From an uncultured Carboxylicivirga sp. (GTDB taxonomy: Bacteria > Bacteroidota > Bacteroidia > Bacteroidales > Marinilabiliaceae), in contig CANLLN010000019.1 in assembly GCA_947491945.1 (NCBI GenBank), forward strand, positions 1 to 64,000: a DNA stretch of 64,000 nucleotides, in the 5' to 3' direction. A program made the position numbers and the translations under genes. This document shows, piece after piece, positions 53,067 through 62,060 of the stretch (positions are counted from its first letter, which is position 1; each line of letters starts with the position of its first letter). The notes beneath the pieces are model-generated. The model did no database searches. It had not been told where the DNA came from and saw only the letters and a program-made list of their open reading frames with translations.

Positions 53067-53194
53067 ATTATTTCCGAAGTTTAATGTTTATGAAGATGGC
53101 GCTAAATAAGTTCTTGTATTTTAATTTATTCATATTGGCGCTGCTGTGTAATAAGAATTTGCTAAGCAGTAATTAAAAAAGTATGGTTCGAATG

Positions 53195-53211
53195 CAAGGA
53201 CAGCGTCCTTG
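53195..53211. repeat. Perfect short inverted repeat
   Basis: CAAGGAC AGC GTCCTTG, 7-bp arms with a 3-nt loop, midway between two divergent genes. It may be an operator or a short transcript end; function is unknown. Confidence 0.4.
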
Positions 53212-53325
53212 GGGTTTCTTTTAACGATTAATAATTTGGCGTAAAAATAGTAAAATTTGACGGATGGAAGGTGGCTAAGGTTTGCGTAAAGCATTTTCAT
53301 TTTTTAACATTGTGCCGATTTTAAC

Positions 53326-53333
53326 TACTTTTG
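53326..53333 (+). promoter_or_regulatory. -7 box of topA
   Basis: TACTTTTG fits TAnnTTTG and lies 41 bp before the ATG; no -33 box at normal spacing. Confidence 0.4.
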
Positions 53334-53374
53334 CGAGCTCAAACATAAAGAGGCGTTTGTAAGACAATTGAGAG

Positions 53375-55837
53375 ATGGGTAAAAAAACAACGGTTACAGA
53401 AGAGAATCTGGTGATTGTGGAGTCACCGGCAAAAGCAAAAACAATTGAAAAGTTTTTGGGAAAAGACTTTTTGGTGAAGTCCAGCTATGGGCATATTCGC
53501 GACTTATCCAAAAGTGATTTTGGGGTCGATATAAATAATAACTATCAGCCGGATTATATTATCTCATCTGATAAAAAAGACGTTGTTAAGGAATTAAAGC
53601 AGCTGGCAAAGAAAGCCAAGATGGTATGGCTCGCCTCCGATGAGGACCGCGAGGGAGAGGCCATTGCCTGGCATTTGTATGAGACGCTTGAGTTGAAGGA
53701 AGAAAATACCCGAAGAATTGTCTTTCATGAGATTACAAAGGATGCCATTCAGCGCGCTGTGGAGAATCCCCGTAAGATTGATGTGAACCTTGTAAATGCC
53801 CAACAGGCCCGCCGTGTACTCGATCGCCTTGTGGGTTTTGAGCTTTCTCCTGTGCTGTGGCGTAAAGTAAAGCCTTCCTTGTCGGCCGGGCGTGTCCAGT
53901 CAGTGGCTGTGCGCTTGATTGTGGAGCGCGAGCGGGAAGTGTTCGCGTTTAAGCCGGTATCATCTTATCGTGTAACTGCGGTATTTGAGGTAACCGACGA
54001 AAAGGGACGTGTAAAAGAGCTCAAAGCCGAATTGGGACGTCGTTTTAAAACACTGGATGAGACAAAAGCTTTTGTAGAGCAGTGCGCCGACGCTCGTTTC
54101 CTGGTGTCTCAGGTTGAAAAGAAGCCAACCAAGAAAACACCGGCCGCTCCCTTTACCACTTCTACTCTGCAGCAAGAGGCATCGCGTAAGCTGGGATACT
54201 CCGTATCTCAAACCATGTCCATTGCGCAAAAGCTGTATGAGGCAGGTAAAATCACCTATATGCGTACCGACTCGGTGAACCTTTCTGACCTGGCTTTAAA
54301 TATGGCTTCGGCACAGATTACCGAAAAGATGGGTGCCGAATATGTTAAGATTAGAAAGTACAAGACCAAGGCCAAAGGTGCACAAGAGGCGCACGAGGCC
54401 ATTCGTCCAACTTATTTAGATAAAGAAACAGTGGCCGGCTCGGCGCAGGAAAAACGTCTGTATGAATTAATATGGAAGCGAACCATTGCCTCGCAAATGA
54501 GCGATGCCCAGTTGGAAAAAACCATTATACATATCGATGCCGGCGATACCGGGGAGAAGTTCAATGCCACCGGTGAAATCATCAAGTTCGATGGTTTCTT
54601 AAAAGTATACATCGAGTCGACCGATAATGATAACGAGCAGGATGATCGCGAGAGCGTTCTATTACCGCCCATCAGCAAGGGCGAGGAGTTGAGTATGCTG
54701 AATGTGGAAGCCCGGCAGCGTTGGAGTCAGAAGCCTGCCCGTTATACGGAAGCAAGCCTTGTGCGTAAGCTCGAAGAGCTGGGTATTGGTCGTCCATCTA
54801 CCTATGCACCTACCATTTCAACCATTCAGAACCGAGGCTATGTTGAGAAGGAAGATCGTGATGGTACCGAACGCGTTTATCAACATCTGTGGCTGGAAAA
54901 AGGTAAGCCACTTGTTGCGGGTGAAAAGACGGAAATAACAGGTGCCGAACGTAGTAAACTCTTCCCAACGGACATCGGTATGGTGGTTAACGATTTCCTG
55001 GTGAAGTATTTTGAAAATATTGTGTCTTACGATTTTACGGCCAAGGTAGAGAAGGAATTTGATGATGTGGCTATGGGTAACACAGAGTGGACACAATCCA
55101 TCGATGAGTTTTATAAACCTTTTCATGTAAGGGTGGAAGAGACCCTGGAGCAATCCGAGAAGAGTACCGGTGAACGTATTCTGGGTAATGATCCGACAAC
55201 AGGCAAGCCGGTATCGGTGCGCATTGGTCGTTTTGGTCCCCTGGCACAAATTGGTGTTTCCTCCGATGAAGAGGATGCTGAGAAGCCTCGTTTTGCCTCA
55301 TTACGCAAGGGACAGCATCTGGAAACAATAACCCTTGAGGAAGCCCTTGATTTATTTAAATTGCCCCGTACACTGGGTGAGTTCGAAGATAAAGTGGTGG
55401 TGATTGGCATTGGTCGTTTTGGTCCTTATATTCGCCACGATGGTAAGTTTGTGTCCTTAAAAAAAGGCGAGGATGATCCGCTGGAGATCGATTTGGAAAC
55501 TGCTATTGAACGCATTAAAACAAAGCGCGAAGAGGATCTGAAAAAGATTATTAAGTGCTTTGATGAAGAACCCGAGTTGCAAATATTAAACGGGCGTTGG
55601 GGGCCGTTTATCAAATATCAGAAAAAGAATTTCAAAATTCCGAAGGATAAAAATGCGGAAGAATTATCTTTGGATGATTGTAAGGCGCTGATTGCTGCTG
55701 ATAGCAAGTCATCAGCGAAGAAATCAACAAAAAAAGCGCCCGCAAAAAAGGCAGCGGCGAAGAAGACAACAGCAACAACAAAAACCAAAAAAACAACGGC
55801 AAGCAAAAAGACGACCACCACTAAGAAACCCAAATAA
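53375..55837 (+). CDS. topA: DNA topoisomerase I
   Basis: An 820-aa type IA topoisomerase that relaxes negative supercoils. Toprim domain: 'NLVIVESPAKAKTIEKFLGK' with the acidic 'WLASDEDREGEAIAWHLYE'. The nucleophilic Tyr is in 'KITYMRTDSVNLSD'. The C-terminus has three Topo_C_Rpt repeats ('RIGRFGPLAQIG', 'GIGRFGPYIRHDGKFVSLKK', 'NGRWGPFIKYQKKNFKIPK') instead of Cys4 zinc fingers, then a Lys/Thr/Ala-rich basic tail of about 40 residues. An arginase-like gene starts 8 bp downstream. Confidence 0.97.
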   Translation: MGKKTTVTEENLVIVESPAKAKTIEKFLGKDFLVKSSYGHIRDLSKSDFGVDINNNYQPDYIISSDKKDVVKELKQLAKKAKMVWLASDEDREGEAIAWHLYETLELKEENTRRIVFHEITKDAIQRAVENPRKIDVNLVNAQQARRVLDRLVGFELSPVLWRKVKPSLSAGRVQSVAVRLIVEREREVFAFKPVSSYRVTAVFEVTDEKGRVKELKAELGRRFKTLDETKAFVEQCADARFLVSQVEKKPTKKTPAAPFTTSTLQQEASRKLGYSVSQTMSIAQKLYEAGKITYMRTDSVNLSDLALNMASAQITEKMGAEYVKIRKYKTKAKGAQEAHEAIRPTYLDKETVAGSAQEKRLYELIWKRTIASQMSDAQLEKTIIHIDAGDTGEKFNATGEIIKFDGFLKVYIESTDNDNEQDDRESVLLPPISKGEELSMLNVEARQRWSQKPARYTEASLVRKLEELGIGRPSTYAPTISTIQNRGYVEKEDRDGTERVYQHLWLEKGKPLVAGEKTEITGAERSKLFPTDIGMVVNDFLVKYFENIVSYDFTAKVEKEFDDVAMGNTEWTQSIDEFYKPFHVRVEETLEQSEKSTGERILGNDPTTGKPVSVRIGRFGPLAQIGVSSDEEDAEKPRFASLRKGQHLETITLEEALDLFKLPRTLGEFEDKVVVIGIGRFGPYIRHDGKFVSLKKGEDDPLEIDLETAIERIKTKREEDLKKIIKCFDEEPELQILNGRWGPFIKYQKKNFKIPKDKNAEELSLDDCKALIAADSKSSAKKSTKKAPAKKAAAKKTTATTKTKKTTASKKTTTTKKPK

Positions 55838-55845
55838 TCTAACCT

Positions 55846-57006
55846 GTGACTGAAGACCTGATACACTATTTTGATCGACCTAATTATACACTTTTATCAG
55901 CATTTGAAGGACTTGATGAGGAGCGTTTAGTGCATCAGCTCATTTGCTACCAGGATCAAAAGGTGGTGGATTGGAGTAATGTGGATGTGGCCGTAATTGG
56001 TATTGCCGATGCACGTAACTCTTTGAACAAGGGGTGTGCACAAGCTCCCGATGCGGTACGGAGGCATCTCTACGGTCTTCGCGCACTTTCCAAGTTGCTT
56101 TCAATCATTGATTTGGGCAATATCCGTGGTAAAACCATCGATGATCGTTATGCAGCCCTGCAGGGCGTGGTGACTGAACTGCTTGAAAAAGATATCGCCA
56201 TCATTGTGTTGGGCGGCAGTCAGGATTATACCTTGCCCGTGGCAAAGGCTGTTCGAAAGGCTCAAAAGGCATACAATTTAGCTTTAGTTGATAGTAAAAT
56301 TGATTGGCTGGCTCCCGATGTTGATTATTCGGCGGCCAGCTTTTTGGGTTATTTGTGTACCAATCCCGAATCAGCACCGGCCGATCTATATGCCATCGGT
56401 CTTCAAAATTATTTGTGCAGTGCCAGCCAGGAATCGCACCTGCGTAAGCTGGCATATGAAACCATACGCCTTGGGCAGATACGGCAACATGGGCATCGCT
56501 ATGTTGAGCCGTTTATGCGCGATGCCGATGTAATAAGCGTGGATATGACCGTGGTGCGTCAGTGCGATCAACCGGCACGGCCTACGCCCATGCCTAACGG
56601 TCTTACCGGTGAGGAGTTGTGTCAATTGTTGTGGTATGCCGGGCAGAGTGATCGTATGAAGGTATTTGGTGTTTTTGAGTTGGATAAAGTATTGGATATC
56701 AATGATCAAGGTGTTGTTTTAGAGGCGCAGGCTATTTGGCATATACTAGAAGGAGTTGCTTTACGTTATAAAGATTACCCGGTGAAAGATTTGGAGCAGT
56801 ACAGGCAATTTATTGTCTATCTGGATGATTATGAACTGGAGATTAAGTTTTATAATAATATAGATAATGATCGATGGTGGGTAGAAATACCCCGCGGAGA
56901 GGGTGACAAAGACGTTATAGCATGCGGACGCAGCGATTTTGAAACGGCATCGGCCAATGAAATACCGGAAAAATGGTTCCGTTATTTTCAAAAAAAGCAC
57001 TTGTAA
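55846..57006 (+). CDS. Arginase-fold protein with degenerate metal site
   Basis: A 386-aa protein of the ureohydrolase (arginase/formimidoylglutamase) fold; automatic pipelines would call it formimidoylglutamase. Compared with the consensus metal motifs, GGDHS reads GGSQD (Q126), DAHxD reads DSKID (K151 in place of His), and SxDxD reads SVDMT (D233 kept, T235). Three of six ligands are missing, so catalysis is unlikely. A C-terminal extension of about 70 residues ('EIKFYNNIDNDRWWVEIPRG') is absent from true arginases. The start is a GTG at 55846, 8 bp after topA. The T9SS genes follow 128 bp downstream. Confidence 0.85.
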   Translation: MTEDLIHYFDRPNYTLLSAFEGLDEERLVHQLICYQDQKVVDWSNVDVAVIGIADARNSLNKGCAQAPDAVRRHLYGLRALSKLLSIIDLGNIRGKTIDDRYAALQGVVTELLEKDIAIIVLGGSQDYTLPVAKAVRKAQKAYNLALVDSKIDWLAPDVDYSAASFLGYLCTNPESAPADLYAIGLQNYLCSASQESHLRKLAYETIRLGQIRQHGHRYVEPFMRDADVISVDMTVVRQCDQPARPTPMPNGLTGEELCQLLWYAGQSDRMKVFGVFELDKVLDINDQGVVLEAQAIWHILEGVALRYKDYPVKDLEQYRQFIVYLDDYELEIKFYNNIDNDRWWVEIPRGEGDKDVIACGRSDFETASANEIPEKWFRYFQKKHL

Positions 57007-57134
57007 ATCAGCATAAAAACCGGCTTTTAGAATTTATAAGTTTTAAAATTGAAACCTTTATTGTGAAATAAGAGTATATATCCCCAGCATTTGGTCAGCT
57101 GGAAAAAACGAAAAAGAAAGGACTAAGGTTCATA

Positions 57135-58133
57135 ATGTTATACCAGCTTTTTAGATGCATGGCTAGGAGAATAGTATTTTTTCTGTTACTTTGCGTTGCT
57201 TCTCAGGCATGGGGGCAGCAGTATCCGCAGTTTAGTCAGAATATGTTTAATCAACTGACTGTCAATCCGGGATACGCAGGAGCCAATGAGATGGTTAATC
57301 TTACGCTTGGTAACAGACAGCAGTGGATGGGCGGTTTTAAAGCCAATGATGGTTCATCCATGGCACCAAGTACAACGGTATTTGGGGCAGATACAGAAGT
57401 TAACTTACTGGGATGGGAAAGCGGAGTTGGTTTATCCCTTATGAACGACGAGATTGGTGCATTTACCACCTTGTATATGTCGGCTATATATGCCAAACGC
57501 TGGGAGACAGATTATGGTAAGCTCGGTGTCGGACTCTCCTTCGGTCTCATTAATCAAAGTATTAATGGGGGTATTTTATCGACCATGCCCGGCGGGGGAG
57601 ATTTGATGGGTGTTGATTGGGACAAGGAAGAAGGGCCATTTCCCGATGATGCAGGTACTGCTTTTGATATGGGGCTGGGTGCCTTTCTGGAACACAAAGA
57701 TTATTATCTGGGTATTTCCGTGGCGCACCTTAACCGGCCCAAGCCGAAATTTAAGGAGACATATACCATTTATCTCGATCGAACGGTGTTTATCACAGGT
57801 GGCTATCATATCCCTTTAAAGAAACCACCAATCGTGCTGATTCCTTCTGTGTTTTTGAAAACAAATATGTCAAGTGTACAGGTTGATTTTAATATCAACG
57901 GGGTGCTAAAAGATAAATATTGGGGCGGATTAACCTACCGGTTACAGGACGCAATTGTGTTGCTCGGTGGTGTAGAACTCAACAATGGATTGCGCATCGG
58001 CTATAGTTACGATGTTAGTGTTTCCAGGTTGAACGATGCAAAAAGTGGTTCCCATGAAATAATGCTTGGCTACCGTTTCGATTTGAGTCTTGAAAAAAGA
58101 AAGAAACAGTATAAAAGCGTAAGATATTTATAA
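57135..58133 (+). CDS. porP: PorP/SprF family T9SS outer-membrane protein
   Basis: A 332-aa beta-barrel. The signal peptide region is 'MARRIVFFLLLCVASQAWG' (before QQYPQFSQN). The start 'YPQFSQNMFNQLTVNPGYAG' is the PorP/SprF hallmark, followed by repeated strands ('GVGLSLMNDEIGAFTTLYMS', 'LGVGLSFGLINQSINGG') and 'IGYSYDVSVSRL'. PorP works with the PorK-PorN ring and effectors at the outer membrane. The start at 57135 has a purine-rich upstream; ATG 57159 is an alternative. It is the first gene of the T9SS core operon. Confidence 0.9.
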   Translation: MLYQLFRCMARRIVFFLLLCVASQAWGQQYPQFSQNMFNQLTVNPGYAGANEMVNLTLGNRQQWMGGFKANDGSSMAPSTTVFGADTEVNLLGWESGVGLSLMNDEIGAFTTLYMSAIYAKRWETDYGKLGVGLSFGLINQSINGGILSTMPGGGDLMGVDWDKEEGPFPDDAGTAFDMGLGAFLEHKDYYLGISVAHLNRPKPKFKETYTIYLDRTVFITGGYHIPLKKPPIVLIPSVFLKTNMSSVQVDFNINGVLKDKYWGGLTYRLQDAIVLLGGVELNNGLRIGYSYDVSVSRLNDAKSGSHEIMLGYRFDLSLEKRKKQYKSVRYL

Positions 58134-58182
58134 GCGAATAAGAACGAATAAGTAAAAGAGTAATTCAGATATTAAGGCTATT

Positions 58183-59511
58183 ATGAAGAAAATACTTGCC
58201 ATCAGTGTCATTTTTATCACCATCTTAACTGGATGCGGACAATCCAGTGGTGGAGAATTAGTGGGCGTTCATCGCCAGGCCTCATTCTACGAACCCGATC
58301 CCTACGGTATGCTTTTTATTCCGCAGGGTAGCTTCAATATGGGCCCCAATGATATGGACATTGCCAACACAATGACCTCTCAGTCAAAGACTGTTTCGGT
58401 TCGTTCGTTCTGGATGGACGAAACGGAAATAACCAATGGCGAATATCGCCAGTTTGTATATTGGGTGAGAGACTCCATTGCGCGTCGTCTGCTGGGTGAT
58501 CAGTTTGAAGAGTTTTTGATTACCGAAGATTACCTGGGTAACGAAATAGATCCGCCATTTATCCAATGGGATGAGCCAATCGAATGGGATAATGAGGAGT
58601 TTGCCGAAATTCTGGATGAAATGTTCTTACCGGAAAACGAGCGTTTTTTCCGCCGTAAAGAGATTGATACCCGCAAGTTAACCTACGAATACGAATGGGT
58701 AGACCTTTTGCAAGCTGCCAAACGTAGCAATCGTTATAACTTCGAAACCAAGCAATACGAAGGTGTTGTGTATGATCAGAATGGTGAGGAAAGAGAAATT
58801 AAAGACCGTTCGGCTTTCATCATGAAAGATGCAGTGAATGTTTACCCTGATACCTTATGCTGGATTGCCGATTTTACCTATTCGTTTAACGAGCCTTGGA
58901 CAGAAAAATATTTTTGGCACCCTGGTTTCGACGAGTATCCGGTAGTGGGCGTTAACTGGAAGCAGGCAAGTGCTTTCTGTATCTGGCGTACACAACTGTT
59001 GAATAACTATCTGAACTCAAAAGGCGAACCCGTAGTAAACAACTATCGTCTGCCCACCGAGGCTGAATGGGAATATGCAGCGCGTGGTGGTCTGGAACAT
59101 GCAATGTACCCATGGGGTGGTATGTATACCCGCAACGATAAGGGTTGTTTCCTGGCCAACTTTAAGCCTTTACGCGGTCGTTACGGCGATGATGGTGGTA
59201 TGACAACAATGTCCGTAGGGTCATACGCGCCAAACGACTACGGTTTATTCGATATGTCGGGTAACGTGGCCGAATGGACCTCGAGCGCCTATGATGAGTC
59301 GGCTTACACTTTTACGCATGATTTTAACCCAACCTATAAATACAATGCCCTGCCGGATGATCCGCACGTAATGAAGCGAAAAGTATTACGGGGTGGTTCC
59401 TGGAAAGACGTTGGTTACTTCCTGCAAAACGGAACACGTACCTACGAATATCAGGATTCATCGAAATCGTTTATCGGATTCCGTTGTGTAAGGGATGTGA
59501 TTGGCGACTAA
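58183..59511 (+). CDS. gldK: T9SS ring lipoprotein GldK/PorK
   Basis: A 442-aa lipoprotein (lipobox LTGC, C18) with a formylglycine-generating-enzyme-like fold: 'MLFIPQGSFNMGPNDMD', 'FWMDETEITNGEYRQFVYWV', 'RLPTEAEWEYAARGGLEHAM', 'MSGNVAEWTSSAYDE' and 'KVLRGGSWKDVGYF'. GldK and GldN form the periplasmic ring below the outer membrane. The FGE fold has no catalytic role here by analogy with PorK. A gap of 49 bp follows porP. Confidence 0.96.
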   Translation: MKKILAISVIFITILTGCGQSSGGELVGVHRQASFYEPDPYGMLFIPQGSFNMGPNDMDIANTMTSQSKTVSVRSFWMDETEITNGEYRQFVYWVRDSIARRLLGDQFEEFLITEDYLGNEIDPPFIQWDEPIEWDNEEFAEILDEMFLPENERFFRRKEIDTRKLTYEYEWVDLLQAAKRSNRYNFETKQYEGVVYDQNGEEREIKDRSAFIMKDAVNVYPDTLCWIADFTYSFNEPWTEKYFWHPGFDEYPVVGVNWKQASAFCIWRTQLLNNYLNSKGEPVVNNYRLPTEAEWEYAARGGLEHAMYPWGGMYTRNDKGCFLANFKPLRGRYGDDGGMTTMSVGSYAPNDYGLFDMSGNVAEWTSSAYDESAYTFTHDFNPTYKYNALPDDPHVMKRKVLRGGSWKDVGYFLQNGTRTYEYQDSSKSFIGFRCVRDVIGD

Positions 59512-59595
59512 CAAAGAGAATTGGGAATTAGGGATGTAATTGGGGGATTGAGCCTAATCAATTTTTGGACGGTTAATTGAAAAAAAGAAGTCATT

Positions 59596-60441
59596 ATGAG
59601 TATTTCGGAATTTGTTGAAAGCCCTGCCTATAAAAACGTAATGGGCAAAGTATATGGTTTGGGTGCTGCGGTGGTTATCCTGGGTGCGCTCTGGAAAATT
59701 CTTCACCTGCCCGGTGCTTCTATTATGCTGATCGCTGGTTTGGGTACTGAGGCCATTATTTTTGCGCTTTCTGCTTTTGAAAAACCCCACGAGATGCCCG
59801 ATTGGGGGCTTGTATTTCCCGAGTTACACGGTCTTGAACCACGTGAGCAAAGCAACCATGGTGGAGGCGGTGGAGGAGGAAGCGAACTGGCAGCCCTGGT
59901 ACAGGCTGGTAGTCTCGATGCCAAAGACCTTGAGAAACTAACCGACGGTATTAAGAAATTATCGAATACGTCGTCACAGCTATCCGATCTGAGTGATGCT
60001 TCTCTGGCTACCAACGCTTATGTTGAAAGCATGAAGTCGGCCGGTAATGCCGTGGGGCAGTTTGCCAGTCAACAGGCCTCTATGGCACAAAGCAGCCAAG
60101 CCTTAGCCGATGTGTACGCCAGCTCAGGACAGAATCTGAAATCACACTTTGAAGCGCTGTCAGCTAATAATAGCAATTATAGCGATAAGTTAAGTGAGGT
60201 AACCAAAAATCTGTCTGCCATCAATTCGGCTTATGAGTTGCAGTTACAAGGGGTCAATAGTCAAGTGCAGGCCTCACAGGCACTAACACAAGGTTTATCT
60301 GAAATATCTAATCAGTTTCAGCAGTCCGCAGGCGATGCCAAGGTGTATCGCGATCAGGTGGCGCAGCTGAGTAAATCGGTATCAGAGCTAAATGCCATCT
60401 ATGGTAATATGCTTAGTGCTATGAATATGGGAAGTAAATAA
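59596..60441 (+). CDS. gldL: T9SS motor protein GldL/PorL
   Basis: A 281-aa inner-membrane protein. Two TM helices (about 19-35 and 42-59) and a long cytosolic coiled-coil tail rich in Ser/Gln/Ala. E52 in TM2 (AGLGTEAIIFALSAF) and K34 near TM1 (ALWKILHLPGAS) match the charged residues of the proton-driven GldL5-GldM2 motor. A Gly run of seven residues precedes the coil (NHGGGGGGGSEL). It drives protein export by T9SS. A leader of 84 bp separates it from gldK. Confidence 0.97.
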   Translation: MSISEFVESPAYKNVMGKVYGLGAAVVILGALWKILHLPGASIMLIAGLGTEAIIFALSAFEKPHEMPDWGLVFPELHGLEPREQSNHGGGGGGGSELAALVQAGSLDAKDLEKLTDGIKKLSNTSSQLSDLSDASLATNAYVESMKSAGNAVGQFASQQASMAQSSQALADVYASSGQNLKSHFEALSANNSNYSDKLSEVTKNLSAINSAYELQLQGVNSQVQASQALTQGLSEISNQFQQSAGDAKVYRDQVAQLSKSVSELNAIYGNMLSAMNMGSK

Positions 60442-60479
60442 TCAGGAAGATCATTAATAACTGCTAAAAGAAGAAGAAT

Positions 60480-62042
60480 ATGAGTGGCGGAAATTGTCCC
60501 GAAACCCCCAGGCAGAAAATGATTGGAATGATGTATCTGTTCCTTACGGCGATGCTTGCATTGAACGTTTCGGGAGAGTTACTTCTGGCCTTTCAACTGG
60601 TTGATGAAAGTATTCAGGAAAGTATTAAAACAACAGATATTAAGAATCAGCAGCTCTTGAATCATTTCGAGACCGCTGAATTGGCTAACGCGGCAAAGGT
60701 GAAACCTGTAAGAAAGCAGGTGAATGATATTTATGCCAATGCCGATGCCTTGTACAATCATATTGATTCGCTAAAGCGCATGATGGTGGCCATAGTAGAT
60801 CCGGAAGGATCGCTGGAAGAAGGATATAAGGGCTCTGATAACCAGGATGTAGCAGCACAGGTTATGATTGCCGAGCAGGGGGGGGCAAGAAGTACGGAAC
60901 TTAAAACAAAGATCGGCGAGTACAAAGAGGCCTTACTCCAATACGTGGATGCAGAAGATACTGTATTGGTAGATGCAATTACCGATGCGCTTTCTACTGA
61001 AGCCAAGAAACCAAGTAAAAAAGGCCAGGTGCAGCCTTCGTGGGAGAGTCAGAAATTTGAGAGTTTGCCCTTGTCGGCTTCCTTTGCACTGTTGAGCAGT
61101 ATACAAAGCAATGTGCGTAATACACAGGCTGATGTGACCAATTATCTGCTCAATAGTATTGACGAAGGATCCTTCAAGTTCAATAAAGTAGAATCTCTTG
61201 TTATACCCCGTTCCGATGTGGTGATTCAAGGGGGTGAGTATCGTGCCGAATTATTGTTGGCAGCAACGGATACTCTTCAGCTACCCGATTATGACATTCA
61301 AGGACATAAGGTTGTACGTCAGAGTAATGGACGGGGTGTGTTAACCATAGCCGCCAATTCACTGGGTCAGAAGGAGTGGAAAGGTATAATTACGATGAAA
61401 GGACCTGATGGTCAGCCACGGAGATATCCGGTAACGCATCAATACGAGGTGATACAACCTAATGTGGTAATATCGCCTACCAAGATGAATGTGTTCTATG
61501 AAGCACTAGAAAATCCGGTGGAGATATCGGTTCCCGGTATCTCCAGCAGTCAGCTTAAGGTGACATTTGGTAACTGTACTTATCGCAAGCAGGGCGACGT
61601 TTATTGGGTGAAGCCCAAGGCCGGATTTGCCGGCGGTAAAGCACTTGTAACGGTGTCTGCACAAATTAATGGTAATACACGCCGCCTGGGAAGTCAGGAG
61701 TTCCGTATTAAGCCACTACCTCTTCCTTATGCAACCTTTGCCGGTAAGCGTGATGGAAAAGTGCGAAAGAGTTTATTGATTAACCAAAGCGGTATTTTTG
61801 CCGAGATGGGACCCGACTTCGATTTTGAGTTGGAATATACCGTTACACAGTTTAGTATTGCCACTGTGAAGGGTGGATTCTTCCAAAGTGCGCTGTCGAA
61901 AAGTAATCTGCTTACAAAGGAACAGATTGAGCTGATTAAAGGAACCAGTCGTGGTTCTAAAATAAACATAGAAGAAATAAAAGCGATTGGCCCCGATGGC
62001 CGTAACCGTAAGTTATCGCCAATCGTGCTAACTGTTGACTAG
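60480..62042 (+). CDS. gldM: T9SS motor protein GldM/PorM
   Basis: A 520-aa protein with one N-terminal TM (about 13-36: 'MIGMMYLFLTAMLALNVSGE') and four periplasmic domains. The helical D1 is about 40-220; later come beta domains with 'VVISPTKMNVFYEALENPVE' and 'VSVPGISSSQLKV'-like strands. GldM dimers pass the torque from GldL to the GldK-GldN ring. Starting MSGGNCPETPRQKM, as in known GldM. It follows gldL by 38 bp and gldN by 18 bp. Confidence 0.96.
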   Translation: MSGGNCPETPRQKMIGMMYLFLTAMLALNVSGELLLAFQLVDESIQESIKTTDIKNQQLLNHFETAELANAAKVKPVRKQVNDIYANADALYNHIDSLKRMMVAIVDPEGSLEEGYKGSDNQDVAAQVMIAEQGGARSTELKTKIGEYKEALLQYVDAEDTVLVDAITDALSTEAKKPSKKGQVQPSWESQKFESLPLSASFALLSSIQSNVRNTQADVTNYLLNSIDEGSFKFNKVESLVIPRSDVVIQGGEYRAELLLAATDTLQLPDYDIQGHKVVRQSNGRGVLTIAANSLGQKEWKGIITMKGPDGQPRRYPVTHQYEVIQPNVVISPTKMNVFYEALENPVEISVPGISSSQLKVTFGNCTYRKQGDVYWVKPKAGFAGGKALVTVSAQINGNTRRLGSQEFRIKPLPLPYATFAGKRDGKVRKSLLINQSGIFAEMGPDFDFELEYTVTQFSIATVKGGFFQSALSKSNLLTKEQIELIKGTSRGSKINIEEIKAIGPDGRNRKLSPIVLTVD

Positions 62043-62060
62043 GAAAATAAATAAAAGACG

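Larger units (their letters stand above)
53067..53374. other. 308-bp divergent region between PBP1A and topA
   Basis: No ORF is convincing. It holds the inverted repeat at 53195-53211 and the -7 box TACTTTTG at 53326-53333 (42 bp before the topA ATG). The PBP1A promoter is not evident. Confidence 0.5.

Noticed and set aside
50643-53109. Plus-strand ORFs of 60-157 codons opposite PBP1A
   Set aside because: They lie wholly inside the PBP1A gene and arise from its codon use; no motif was recognised.
53594-55866. Long minus-strand ORFs opposite topA
   Set aside because: The plus strand encodes a full topoisomerase I with all motifs; the opposite frames have no recognisable protein content and no start context.
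55846-57006. Active formimidoylglutamase of histidine degradation
   Set aside because: Three of the six metal ligands are replaced and no hut genes are in the window.
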